Of a DNA stretch of 64,000 nt, positions 1-12,000 are shown piece after piece. The translations under genes and the position numbers were made by a program. The notes beneath the pieces were generated by a model. That model worked only from the letters and a program-made list of their open reading frames with translations, did no database searches and was not told the origin of the DNA. The stretch comes from Boswellia sacra (lineage: Eukaryota > Streptophyta > Magnoliopsida > Sapindales > Burseraceae). Position 1 is the first letter of the stretch, and each line of letters begins with the position of its first letter. The stretch covers positions 744,001 through 808,000 of the forward strand of contig SNVD02013915.1 of assembly GCA_013180625.2 (NCBI GenBank), written 5' to 3'.

Positions 1-1854
1 CATGGTAAATAAATGGAAAAGGACAAAAGAGATAGAATATCATCTAAGTGACATCAACTCTTCCAATTTCATTAATAAACATCATCGAACAATAAAATGG
101 AAGAAAAAACAATGAAAGGAACCAAAGTGGGGTGATCCTTTAGGCATTCTAAACTTATAGTGCTGCCAATGCACTCTTCATGAGACTCATCACGCCCATC
201 ATAATCCAATTAAGAAGGAAAGTAAAATAAAAACAAAGGAAAAGACGAAATGACATGAAATGAACCAATATAACCAATAAAGCATAATTGAAACATTCAA
301 CATAAAAGAGAAAAGAGATGAAACAATGGTTTTCATATGAGTATCATTCTCTCCATCATCCCATGTGGCAATTACTGAGAGTTACTCTTCCACGCATCCA
401 ACCAAAACAAAGAAGAAATGAAAAAGAGAAGGAAAATGGTATTGCAATAAGTAATCATAAAACATTAATAGAATCAAATAAAGAAAATCAATAGAAGGAA
501 AAACATATATCATAAGTAACAAAATAAAAGAACATATAAAAGAGTAAAGAGAGTTATCCTCTAAGTGGGGTTTCTTCCATCATGCTTTAAAACAATTATT
601 TGGAAGGATTCCTCCATCACTCATCAAGCCCATGGAAATAAAAGAAAAATAAAGAAGAAGGAGAAGAACACATAAATAACCAACATAATATCATAAAAGA
701 ATAAAAGAAGAAGATGGAGTTGAAGTGAAGAAAACAATAAACATAAACTAAAATAATGCATAAAATAAACTAAAAGCATGATAATAAACTAAAGGCATAA
801 TAATAAACTAAACTAAACATTAAATAAAAACATAAATTGAACTAATCCTAAACAAGCATAATATTAATATAAACTAACACCCTAATTATAATAATGGAGT
901 TAAGAGGGGAAGCGTATGGAAGAGGCAACTCTCACCACTCCTCCTAAGATATCCCTTGGAAAGGGTCGATAAGCCTATTAGTTAGGCTACCGGCCCCCTC
1001 TTAAGACCTAATTAGCTACTAATTAAAGAAAACAAAAGGAATTAGGGAAGAAAAGAAAGATGGCCCTCAAACCTTACCAAATTTTGAACTTAATTAAAAG
1101 AAAATCTTGACTATGGTGGGCATTCCAGAATAATCCAAGGAACAACCAGGACATCAAGAACGCCTCAAAAACACTAAAAATATTATATTGGTTGAGGGTT
1201 TCTGAATAATATTCAAAATCCCTCTTTTTATTTGTTTTGGGTTTTTTTTTTGCCAAAAAATTCATGATTTGGGGAACAATGCGCGTTTCTTTAGGGACAG
1301 AGTGGGAACTAAAGAGTCACAGAAGTTAATGTGGGACTTTGAGTACACACGTGCATGTGTATTTCCCTAAAGCAGTTTTTGCAATGCCGTTTCCAAAGAG
1401 TTCTAAGAGACACATCTGTATTCTATAGAGACATGTCCCTACTTACATACCCATGTCTGTAAGGCCTATACTTTGTGTATTTTACCGCCAAACTTTCCCT
1501 TTAACACTTAATGTTTACATTTTGAGGGTGCTGCCCCAGATCCCTCAGAAGAAGGGTCTTCTGCCCCTTCTAAACCTCGCCACAACCTTACAATGAAGGT
1601 TGATTCGCATATACGCAGGGGCAATCAAATGTAGGGTGTTGACATGACCCCCTAATCCTCTAATGGTGTGCATGTCCTCACAAGCATCACATTTACCCAA
1701 CATGGACTCACACCTACTTGGCATCCCTTACTGTTTTCTTTTACCCTTTTTCAGGCGTTTCTTTAGAGTTCTAGTGTCTTTTCTAGTTAAGATCATACCT
1801 TTGAATGATGTCTCTAGTTATCATCATTGGGCTCCACATCATAAGCAAAATTCC
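1..1854. other. No gene seen; A-rich spacer
   Basis: The first 900 bases are strongly A/G-rich on the plus strand, with loose repetition of 'aaactaaa' and 'cataataata' around 740-850. Nothing here reads as a conserved protein. The short open frames at 1074-1265 and 1663-1908 have no recognisable motif and look like chance. The stretch leads into the reverse-transcriptase remnant at 1855, so part of it may be untranslated retrotransposon sequence, but I cannot show that. Confidence 0.5.
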
Positions 1855-3215
1855 AATCCTTACACAAACCTATCTATGAACCACAAAGAAGACTTAATCC
1901 ATACATGAAATAGGTTGTGGGAGCTGAAATCTTAAAATTACTTGATGTAGGAATCATTTGTTTTATTTCGTACAGCAAATGGGTAAGCCCAATTCAAGTT
2001 GTACCAAAGAAAATGGGGTTCATAGTTGTCAAGAATGAAAATAATAAACTTGTATTAACAAGAGCCATGATTGGATAGAGAGTTTGTATTGACTAGAGGA
2101 AGTTAAATTCTTTAACTTGAAAGTATTAGAAGGCTTAAAGTATTAATGTTAAGCCCACATCTACAAGCTTAAGCTTTTAGAAAAGTGGCAAACTTAACAT
2201 GGTATCAGAGCCATAATGACCTAACGGTCGCAGGTTCAAATCCCCTCCGTGTTATTTAAAAATTAATTAAAAAGTGTTGTTGTTTGGCCCACTGGGGCAT
2301 GTGAGGTTTGATCTGGTCCACGTAGCAAGTGGACGGGACCCTTGCACGTGAGGGGGCGTATTAGAAGTCTTAAAGTATTAATGTTAACCCCACATCTACA
2401 AGCTTAAGCTTTTAGAAAAGTGGTAAACTTAACAAAAAGGATCACTTGCCATTACCTTTTATTGATTGAATGCTTGAAAGGTTGGCAGGTCACTCACACT
2501 ATTGTTTTCTTGATGGTTTTTTAGGTTATAACCAAATTGCAATAGCCTCAAAAGATCAAGAGAATACCAAATTTATTTGTCCATTCAGAACCTTTGCTCA
2601 TAAACAAATGCCACTTGGTTTGTGCAATGCTTTTTAACCATGTTCCAAAGGTGTATGATAGCCATATTTTTTAATATGAATGAAATGTTCATTGAGGTTT
2701 TTATGAATGATTTTTCTTTTTTTGGTTCTTCTTTTGGTGAATGCCTTCACCATCTAACTTTGTTTCTTAAATGGTGTCAAGAAAAAAAATCTAGTTCTTA
2801 ATTGGGAGAAGTGCCATTTCTTGGTAAGACAAGGCATTGTGTTAGGACATATGATTTTTAGCAAAGCCATTGAAGTGGACAAGGCAACAACTGATCTAAT
2901 TGCAAATTGGTTGCCTCCCACATTAGTTAAAAGAGTGAAGAATTTCCTTGGCCATGCTTGGTTTTATAGATGTTTCATTAAGGAATTTTCTAAAATTTCA
3001 CATCATTTGTGCAATCTTTTGGCTAAAGGTGTTATTTTGCACTTTGATAGAGATTGTTTGGATTCTTATAATGCTTTGAAATGTGAACTAATATTTTCTC
3101 CTCTTATTATGGCACCAAATTGGTCATTACCCTTTCAATCAACGTGTCATGCTTTTACTTTCTTGTTGGTGCAATTCTAGGCCAAAGAATAAACAATTTT
3201 CCTCCTGTTATCTAC
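1855..3215 (+). pseudogene. Degenerate Ty3/gypsy (Athila-like) reverse transcriptase/RNase H remnant
   Basis: Broken frames translate to typical plant gypsy polymerase text. The fragment begins near 1918 with 'EILKLLDVGII', followed by 'KWVSPIQVVPKK' and 'VVKNENNKL'. After an interruption come 'DHLPLPFID', 'LDGFLGYNQIAIA', 'TFAHKQMPLGLCNAF', 'LVLNWEKCHFLV' and, in the 2821-3180 frame, 'FLGHAWFYRCFIKEFS' ahead of the RNase H linker 'ILGQRINNFPPVIYY'. The catalytic YVDD-type motif reads 'FMNDF' near 2703, so the active site is lost. Several stops and frameshifts are present, for example just after 'LCNAF'. A TRIM at 2124-2434 splits the domain and another insert begins at 3219. The remnant is dead. 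Assignment to gypsy is firm; the Athila sub-lineage is inferred from wording shared with the 27-37 kb element. Confidence 0.85.
2124..2434 (+). mobile_element. TRIM (terminal-repeat retrotransposon in miniature)
   Basis: Two direct repeats of 76 bp (2124-2199 and 2359-2434) both begin 'tattagaag' and end 'aacttaaca', differing at only a few positions. The base after the left repeat starts 'tggtatcagagc' (2200-2211), the usual primer-binding site complementary to plant initiator tRNA-Met. Just before the right repeat is a purine run 'gtgagggggcg', a plausible polypurine tract. Flanks are 'gaaag' and 'aaaag', an imperfect 5-bp target duplication. The internal segment has no coding capacity. It is inserted in the reverse-transcriptase remnant. 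The internal 'ggttcaaatcc' near 2233 resembles a tRNA B-box. Confidence 0.85.
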
Positions 3216-3218
3216 TAT

Positions 3219-3595
3219 TGTAACATCCCCTAGACCCAAAATTCGATGCCACGTAAACCCATATTATCCTCTTTGGGACCCCTAATCAAAGACATAGTAC
3301 CTAACGGATTTGATCCTAAAGGACGCGTCCCTTATATCTTGAACTTAGGACATTACCTTGTTTTTGCAACATAAGTACCATTTGAAGCTGTACGGGATGT
3401 GCCTGGGACCTTTGGGGTCTTGGATAAAGCCATGAGGACTAATGCTGGGTTAGAATCCTAGGGGTGCCAAAGCGGACAACACAAGTTTATGGTGACATGT
3501 TAGGTCAAGGTGGTCCAATGGGGGCAGTGAACCCTGGGTGTCACATAACATGCTCAGGCCCCTGTAGGTCTGGTACATTGGGAAGGGGTGTTACA
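3219..3595. mobile_element. Solo-LTR-like insert with TGTAACA/TGTTACA ends
   Basis: A 377-bp block starts 'tgtaacatcccc' and ends 'ggggtgttaca', so its ends form an 11-bp inverted repeat with TG...CA termini, as LTRs do. It is distinctly more GC-rich than its surroundings and interrupts the RNase H reading frame exactly after 'PPVIYY'. I do not see a matching 5-bp duplication (actat versus tataa). No second copy lies in the window, so solo LTR is an inference. Confidence 0.45.
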
Positions 3596-3769
3596 TATAA
3601 TAAGTGCTTAAGAAACTTTTGAAAAATAATAATGTTTTCTTTTTGTATTTTATTAAAAGAAATCACTTTCTTCTTCTCTGTTTTGGGCAATAAAGGTTGT
3701 ATTATTTAACAAAAAAAATGAATTTCTTTTACAGACACTTTTTGTCTGAATAATGATAAGATATTTATA

Positions 3770-4237
3770 ATTGGATTCTTGTCCAATTATTTATTATAAA
3801 GCGTAAGGAGCATTTCCTACACTATGATTATAATTGAAGTTTGTCCAATGATTTATTATAAAGTGTAAGGAGTGTTGCCTACAATATAACTATAATTGGT
3901 ATGATTTATTATAAAGTGTAAGGATTGTTTCCTACATTATGATTATATTTGGAACTTAGCCAATGATTTATCTAATGATTTGTTATAGTGTAAAGAGCAT
4001 TTTCTATATTGTGATTTTAATTTGAGCTTATCCAATGATTTATTGTAAAGTGTTAGGAGCGTCTCCTACATTTATAGTTGGAGCTTATTCAATGATTTAT
4101 TGTATATGAGCGTTTCCTATATTTGTGATTGGAGTGTTTCCAATGATATGTAATAAAGTGTGAGGTGCATTTCCTACACTATGATGGAAGTTTATCCAAT
4201 GATTTATTATAAAATCTAAGAAGCATTTCCTACACTA
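3770..4237. repeat. Diverged ~65-bp tandem repeat, about seven to eight units
   Basis: The phrase 'ccaatgatttattataaag' followed by 'tgtaaggagcatttcctac' recurs with drift, for example near 3785, 3846, 3901, 3961, 4031, 4092, 4139 and 4196. Units differ by substitutions and small deletions. The array is followed by a short (TA)n tract at about 4241-4255. No coding potential is seen. Confidence 0.8.
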
Positions 4238-4324
4238 CATATATATATATATATAGAGGAAGGGTGTTAAAGGTATTTGCTACTACATGAAATAGTATCT
4301 TTCAAGACGTAGAGTAGCTGTTAT

Positions 4325-4460
4325 AATGCGTTACACTATTGCTATAGCATGAAACAATGTTGCTACAGTGTGAAACAGTACCGCTATAGTGCAAACAGTG
4401 TTGTTACAATGTGGGATAGTGTTGTTGTAGTATAGAACAATATTGCTATAGTTAAAAAAA
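4325..4460. repeat. Short ~22-bp tandem repeat (about six units)
   Basis: Units of the form 'gttgctacagtgtgaaacagt' recur in tandem ('attgctatagcatgaaacaa', 'accgctatagtgcaaacagt', 'gttgttacaatgtgggatag', 'gttgttgtagtatagaacaa'). The 4331-4615 minus-strand open frame simply reads through this repeat and is not taken as a gene. Confidence 0.7.
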
Positions 4461-4665
4461 AAATAGTGTGCTACAGTACAAACGAGAATGAAAGAAGTAA
4501 GTAAAGATTTATTAAAATAGCAAATTACATAATTTTTGCATTGAAAACAATTATTGAACAACGATTGAAACTTATGAAAAATAAAATATAATAAATAGAT
4601 GATATGGCTCATCAAAGTGTGCCAGGAAAGCCGTTATGTCCTGGAAACAGCTTAGCTTCATATTT

Positions 4666-5205
4666 TTAAATGGCATCTTTGTATAAGAATGATGCTGTGA
4701 ATGCATCTTTCTTTTTCTCCATAGTTGTCACATAAGTTTGGGCTATGGCAAGGTCATCTTTGGCTTTTTGTATCTCTAGATCAAAAAGTGAAAGTTCGAC
4801 AATTTATTTCTCATATATAGTAATAACTTGTACGAGTTTAGTTAGATGGTGCTTCAAAAACTCCACATTAAAACCTGCATCAATAGTTTCTAAGCATGCG
4901 TCACCCCATGCCAAAAGCATCTTATTGGTTATTTCACTAATAGTGCTTAGGCACAAAGTAAGGAATGTGATGCCATGCTTTGAGACAATTAGGTTCTTGA
5001 CAAGAAAACTAACTTTGCACCTTGCAAAAAAATCCCCTTTAGCTTGGAAACCTTCTGCTAATATATCAATTATTTCTACAGGAGTATTGAACTCCATGAA
5101 TTTGTCTATTTTACCACTCAATGGATAGATAGTTTCAACAAAAGTTTCAACAAGGGTACCAAGAGTATTATTTGCAAGTTGGGTAAAACTTTCTTTGAGT
5201 CCTCA
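4666..5205 (-). pseudogene. Unknown protein fragment with C-terminal coiled-coil, one in-frame stop
   Basis: On the minus strand one frame stays open from about 5205 to 4666 except for a single TAA near 4804. It starts 'GLKESFTQLANNTLGTLVET', runs through 'AEGFQAKGDFFARCKVSF' and 'LLAWGDACLETIDAGFNVEF', and after the stop continues with a charged, helix-prone tail including 'DLEIQKAKDDLAIAQTYV'. The even amino-acid use and amphipathic heptads look like real protein. A plausible AG acceptor sits at its upstream edge. Further upstream (about 5580-5750, minus) another open stretch ends in 'SSSSESKAESLS' next to a possible GT donor, so this may be two exons of one gene. I do not recognise the family. 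The stop suggests decay, but it could also mark a real C-terminus. Confidence 0.4.
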
Positions 5206-7399
5206 TTGTTTAGCAGATTGACAGTGCTAGCAAAAAGAAAATTCACAAAAAATGATCTCAAGTGAAGCGATGTTGTATTCGACGTATAGGTGCATAGTGA
5301 GTATTAGAATAAATTAGAATACGTATATAAAGTAAGTTTACCATCACCGAATGCATTGATTAGTTTATGTAAGTCTTATGTGGGATCCTCTTCACTTATA
5401 TATTGTGGAGAATGTGTGCAACAAACTGGCGGTTTTATATCTAATGGCTAGGTTTTGGATTTATAACAGGCATTCACTCGTGAATGAGAATTTTTCCATC
5501 TAAAAGGTTAAGTATTATCATCATCATCATCATTGCAAAACATTATGATAGTAGTAGTAAATAAATAAAATAAAATAAAATTTTACTGAGAGATTCTGCT
5601 TTGGATTCAGAGGAAGAAGAATTATTGCGTTCAATATTCATTATACCATATGCATTAGGAGAGTGAGTATTCAATCTCATGATGGATCTAAGTCTTAAAC
5701 TTCTCAAAACACGTCTTTGAAGATGATTGATTATTATTTTTCTTTGCCATATTCTCTTTATTTGTAATATGAGAAAGGGTGAATAGAATAATTAATAAGC
5801 ATGCGTTGCATTCTAATATAGCATGCGTGTGTGCGTGTGCGCGCGCGCGTGTCTGTATGTATAAAGAGAGAAGAAGAATAATGATTTCAAGGGTGAGGAA
5901 TGGAGTCAGATTGCTTCTGCAAACATGAGATTAATAGAACATGTGGTACTTATAGAAGTCGAGTTAGAAGTGATAAAGTGATTATGTGATATGGTTAATT
6001 GAATTTGATAAAGGATTAAATTAATTTTTTGATAAGTATTTTAAGGCTTTGCACATTGTTGGAGTAATTGTGTGAATGAGATAAATTTTTCTTTTACTTT
6101 ATTTGTGATCATATGGGCCCTCTTAATTGATGGCTTTGTTTGTGTGAATATGGAGGGTAATGTAATAGGATAATAAGTGAGTATGAGTGGGACATGAAAT
6201 TGTCTCTCAATTTAAGGATAGGTCCTGGTAAACTAAATTTATTTTCTTTGCATAATCGGATAGTAGTTCTTATATTATATGAATATCTATTATACTTTGT
6301 GATTACTAATATTCTATTTATTATTTGTTATATTTGCTTTAGAATTTGTGCTTCAATTAAGTTTTAAGAGTATTAGTTTCTTATTAATTTATTCACTATT
6401 TATTATAATATTATTAAAAGTCCTTAGATTGATCATATGGATTACACATTTTATACACAGTCCATATGATCAAGAGGGCTAATGTTTGATGGTCAATTTA
6501 TTTAGTTTGGAGAAAATAGGCCCAAGCTGTTAAAGGGGCTTAATTGTGTCCTTGTGGTGTGGAAGGACTAAGGAAGTATAACAAATCCTATTATTTGAAA
6601 TATTAAAGTTTAAGCCCGCTTGGGGTGTTTTGATCCATAGAGGATATTTTAAATAATAAGATTACATATTGACTTGTTTTACTTTATTTTAAATACGATT
6701 TTTTTAAAAAGAATTATATTTTAAAATACATTTGATAATGTTATAAAATAAAATATCTAGAAAAAATGATAATAATAATAATTATTATTAGAATTATTTT
6801 TAAAAAGTACTCTTTTTGAATTCAAATGAAATAATATTTAAGAAAGATAATTATTTTTAATTTCCAAAAAAGTATTATTTTCAAAAAAAATATTTATCTA
6901 AAAGATAGTTATTATTTTCAAAAGATATTCTTTTAAATTTGAATGGAATATATTTTTAATTTTTAAAAGAGAAAGGATAAGGGAGATTTTTGGGGAAGTG
7001 AATAGTATAAATGTAATATCCAAACTTTCCTATGCGATAGTGATATATTAGTTGGCAAACTGTATGGCACAAAAAGGAAAATTTTAATAGAATAACTACT
7101 GATTATGCTCAGTCACGTAAATTTGGTTGTCAAGATACGTAAACTAAGAAAGGGAAAATTAATTGTTTCCATTCAAGGTTACACATTTACTTATTTCCTA
7201 TCTTGGCTAGTGTATATAAATCAAATTTTTAATCGAGATCGTCTACATGCAAAATACATTCACATTGTGTCTCTAGGGTTTTGCTCGTTTGCAGCGCTAG
7301 GTTTTTTGGCATAGGCATCTGTGAAGAAGAACGTACCGATTAACATGATAATAATAAAAGAGAACAACAATAGAGAGAATAGTAGTAGCAGAAGAGTAA
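5206..7399. other. Mostly non-coding AT-rich spacer; small inverted repeat
   Basis: Apart from the possible upstream exon near 5580-5750, nothing coding is convincing. A (GT/GC) dinucleotide-rich run lies at about 5822-5858. A 13-bp inverted repeat, 'ttgatcatatgga' at 6429-6441 and its complement at 6461-6473, would form a hairpin with a 19-base loop. 6660-6960 is nearly pure A/T. The open frame 7105-7314 has no motif. Confidence 0.5.
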
Positions 7400-7439
7400 C
7401 ACAAACAACACATCAGAACAAATCATAAAACGAAAAACA

Positions 7440-7690
7440 ATGAATGTAGAGAGGTAGAAAATTTAAGCGATGGGTGAGGAGAGCAATGAGTGCATAGTGT
7501 TGAGTGGCTAGGACAAGCAAAATAGAGAAAGATGGGAAAATTAATTGATTTCGTATAACCTTATTAAATAACAAATATGGTGAGGACGTGGGTTTGACTT
7601 TGAGATGAATGTTGTATTTGACTATTTTTCAAAAAACTACCTAATATAAAAAAAGATAAAGTGACAAATATGTTAAAAATTCTTGTATTG
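7440..7690 (-). mobile_element. CACTA-like end, inverted copy
   Basis: Read on the minus strand from 7690, this starts 'caatacaagaatttttaac' and matches the plus-strand block starting at 7927 along about 250 bases, including 'catatttgtcacttta', 'accatatttgt', 'tttctctattttgcttg' and 'ctacctctctacattcat'. The first bases are one substitution from the CACTA consensus. The two copies face each other with about 236 bases between their termini. Confidence 0.55.
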
Positions 7691-7926
7691 ATTTTTGTTT
7701 ATACGTCACCTAAAGCTTACAATGTCATCAACCAAACCATTAATCCACATTTATGCATGAATTTGTGATTAATATGAAATTACAGCGCTAAAATGGTCTA
7801 AAAAACCAAAATCTATCTTCCAAAACCCTATTTCGTGTCAAATTAATTTATATATAGTAAATGAGAGTAAAAAGAAGCATAAAAAGATTACGTCTCCTCT
7901 TTCTAGTGATCTATTCTTGAATTTGA

Positions 7927-8588
7927 CACTACAAGAATTTTTTACATATTTGTCACTTTAACTTTTTTATATTTGGCAATTTTAAAAAAAAAAAACCATC
8001 AAATATGACCTTCATCTCAAAATCGAACTAGCCTTCTCACCATATTTGTCACTTAATGAATTTCCCTAAATTACATATTTGTCATCATATAAAATCAATT
8101 AAATTTTCCCTCTTTCTCTATTTTGCTTGCCCTCCTTGCTCAACACTACACACTTATCGCTCACATTGCTCTCACCTATCATTGCTCTCACCGCTTAAAC
8201 TCTCTACCTCTCTGCATTCATCGCTCACCTCACTCCTTTTTCATGCAACTCACGTCCCTGATTGACCCCTTATCAACTACTCACACGATAATTCCTTCAC
8301 ACAACAATTTATTAGCTACACGTCACTGATTTCTCAGTCATCAGGTACTTAGGTCCCTCGCTTCATGACTGTTTAAGAAATTATGTTGGTCTTTGCATCA
8401 CTGATATCGCTAAAAGTTTTAATTTCATCAACAAGGTTCCTACAAAAAGCGACTAACATAACTATGTGTCAGTTTGACCTATTGACACGTATAGAATACT
8501 TGTTGGGGCCATAAATGTCGTATATTAACCGACACACATACATACATGAGGTTAAAAACCTAAAAGTGTGAGCATTTTTCTTGTAGTG
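7927..8588 (+). mobile_element. Small non-autonomous CACTA-like element
   Basis: It begins 'cactacaagaat' and ends 'ttcttgtagtg', the perfect terminal signature of plant En/Spm (CACTA) elements. Flanking trinucleotides are tga and taa, so the usual 3-bp duplication is imperfect. The 662-bp interior has no transposase. Short open frames at 8056-8329 are low-complexity Ser/His/Leu text and are not genes. Confidence 0.65.
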
Positions 8589-8665
8589 TAAGCTAAAAAT
8601 TTCTAGGGTTTCATCCCCTCTAAGGATATACAACGGTGAGAAATTGAGAGAAACCTTATTTATTC

Positions 8666-9041
8666 TCACTTACTTTACTAAAAGAGCAATGACAATTATA
8701 CCATTAACTTAAGATAAGACTTATCAATGTCCCCTTAAATAAAATCTCACTACTTATAAGCAATAATAATAAGAGATATGGTACATAACTGACCATTAAG
8801 TGGCATTACATGTTTTCTCTTCTCTTCTAAAACATATACACATTAATAAGTTAGAGATCCTAATTGCAATACCACTTTAAGGTGAGTCATGTGTCATTAT
8901 ATTATTGTTTATATTATTAATGTTACTTATATGTGTATTAGTGATTCCTCCCATAAGTGAGACATCTTTTGGGGGTCGATTGGTAATTTCCATCTTAATT
9001 TAGGGTATAATTGTCTTTTCCCTCTTTAGTAAAGTAAGTGA
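8666..9041. mobile_element. MITE with ~45-bp terminal inverted repeats
   Basis: The left end ('tcacttactttacta', then 'gacaattatacc' and 'ttaacttaagat') is the reverse complement of the right end ('atcttaatttagggtataat', then 'ttagtaaagtaagtga'), over roughly 45 bases with a few mismatches. The 376-bp element is AT-rich and non-coding. I cannot settle the target duplication; exact ends may be off by a few bases. Confidence 0.65.
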
Positions 9042-12000
9042 TAAGGAAATAAGGACTTCTACTACTATCACTCATTGTTTTGTATACTTATAGAGGAGAT
9101 GAGAAGCCTAAGCAAGACACTCTAGCACAAAAGCAGAGACTAGAACAAGGAAAAATGTACGACCCTGTTTGGTTTCCTCAATTTCCCCTCTTTCCCCTTT
9201 CACTCTGAAATGAATTCCTCATAAAATGGAAGTCTAGTGTTTGGTTTCAATTAGATAAAAAAAGGCAAAACAATCAAGCCTCCAGTACAAGCCGTTAACA
9301 GTATGCTATCTTTTGAATATAAAAAGATATTTTACAAATGAAAAAAAAAATATTTTGAGTATTATCAATAAATAATACTTTTATAAATTTTTCATTTTAC
9401 AAATATACTTATGTGATATAAATAAATAAATATAAAAAGTTTATATTATTGACTAAAATCGATGATATAATAATCGCATAATAATATTACATAAATTTAT
9501 ATGAACTAGTTTAATTACTCATTAATATTTTGCAAGAAAATATCTAAAAACTATCTTTTGTGTCTATATAAATGAACTCTTCGCAACATGAGGAAAATGT
9601 AATATAGGGTGTGTTTGGAATTACTATGCTGTGAAAAATTATTATTGAAAAAACAGTTGTTAGTTGTGCTGTCTTCAAAAGTTTAAAGTATTTGGTAAAT
9701 TAGCTTTTCAAAATTGATGTGCAGTCTAAAAGCCTAGAATATATGTTTAGTAAACTTGATTTTCAAAAGCTTATTTTTAATAAAAATGCAAAATTATAAA
9801 AAAAATTAAATTATTAATATTTAATTTAAATATTATAATAAAATAAAACAATTAAATATATTTGTTTGTTTTTATTGAAAATAATTAAATTAATTAAAAT
9901 AAAAATTCAAAAAATATCAAAGAGCTGCCTTTGTCCACCATCTGTCATTCATCAGCCACCATCGACCGGTGAAGTGGAACAACACCGCCACTTTAAGAGA
10001 CTCGCCGGAGTGTTCTGGGCACAAATCCACTAACAATTTCGTCATTTCGACTATAAAAAGTTGTTAAATTATGTATATATTATAAAACCAGACATTTTAA
10101 GGTCTGCATAAAAGTTTTTTTCATTAGAAAATTTTAATATTTGATTTTTGGCAAATTTTTGAAGTTTGCTGCTTAGTTTTGAAAATTCTGCAAATTTTGG
10201 ACATGTATAGTTTTATTTCAAAAATTGATTCATTTGGGAAAACATTTTGCAAAACCAGTTTCTATATCTCATTCTTTACTTGAAATTCTTTCAAACTAAT
10301 GTGGTTTTTCTCAAATTGAAGTTGTTGTATGATTTATGGTGCTTTTTCAAATTTAAGATAGTGGATCTTGGATTTTCATTTGTCAAAATAAAGCATGGAA
10401 AACGAGTTGGTTTTGACAAACTTAGACTACACGAAAAATTATGATTTTTGATATGATCAATTGTGTAATTGTCTTCTACTAGACTGAAAACTTTTACAAT
10501 GATTCGATCCCTGTGGACTTTATTATGATTTTTTTGAAGTTAGGCTATTCAGTTTGTAAACTCATGGAGTAGAATTTGGAAGTGTGCAAAACCAAGTTGT
10601 TTCAAGAGCTTTTATATTTTGTATTGACTTATAATCTTTAAGACAACATGGTTTAAGTGTCTAAATGAAATTAGTAAATTTTTCTAAGGTTTGGCATCAA
10701 TTCTCTAGAAATCAACTAATAAAGCTTGTAGAGCGTTGGTTTAGCAATTTAGTCGAGATTACCCAATATGTATGATCATTCTTAAGAAATTTTTAGTGAT
10801 TTGAGGTTTAGATAAGGACTTCTTATTGAATCGTGTTTGGGCAAGTGAGCTAGACTTTATCAAAATCGACATATATATGGACTATTTTGAATAGGAATTA
10901 TGCGGCTAAGGGATGTTTCCTTGGGGAATAATATATGCTTTGTTTCCACCTTTTGATATGCGTGTGAAGTGCATTCTTAAACATACTTTTGTTTATGTAT
11001 GAATTATAGATATATGCGTGTGGTATATATGCATTTTTGTTATATGCAAAACTAGCTCCCACTTATAAGTTATATACTATGTGGAATTAGACTCGTAATT
11101 TCAAGCAGTTTGCCCAATAAATATATATACCCAATCACACTTTCTCATATTGATCTATTATCCCGAAATAAAATTAGGTGCTGATTAGGGTTCGATTGGA
11201 GCGTTTTTCGTTCCTAAATAAAATCTTGACTGCTTTATCATGATTAAATATAAGGTACGTCATCAAATCTCGTTCTATTTCTTGCTCCACGTTGTTTTTC
11301 TCCATCTCTGGTGACATCTATTCTCATCTCAAATGATGGAGTTTTTTTTTAAAAAAAAAAATGGCGTCTAGATTGTTGTAATTTAATACAAATCATGTTG
11401 AGGGGTTATTCTAAGAGTTAAGATAAAACTCAAAACATCTTTGAAATTTAGGTGCTATTCATTTATAATTTTTGAATTTTTGTTTTCAAAAGGATTTCAT
11501 TTTTATGTAAGGATATGTAGTTAGTATTGAATTTTGAAAATAATATGTAGTTTATATTAAGAATATTTGAATTTGAAATATATTGAAAATTGGAAAATAT
11601 GCCTAACAGAAAAAAATGTTTTTGGAATTTATAATTACACAAACATAGCCTTAATTATTTTTTACTATATTTCCCTTAGAGCTCACGGTTGAATGGCTTC
11701 ATTATATTTTAGAAATAATTAAAAATAAAAAAATTTAGCTTTTCTCTTCTTTTGTTTGACTTAGAATGTTTAAAACTTTTTTGGTGTTTTTTTTAAATTT
11801 ATTTTGAAACGTTGAAAGTTAACCATCGATAAAGATACAATCCATTTAGATGCACAGATTATGATATTGGCAAAAAATAAATAAAAATAAAATAAAATCA
11901 TCATCATCATCCCTATTTTCTTTCTTTTCGATAAGCATTCAAGTATCAAATATATCACAATAAAAACACAGACAATGATCCTAGAACCATGCATTCTCCA

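Noticed and set aside
2205..2250. tRNA-like 'ggttcaaatcc'
   Set aside because: No cloverleaf can be built; it lies in the TRIM interior after its primer site, so it is not a tRNA gene.
4804..5128. Plus-strand 127-residue frame overlapping the minus-strand gene
   Set aside because: The minus frame has better composition, continues past both ends and has a splice-like border; the plus frame is its shadow.
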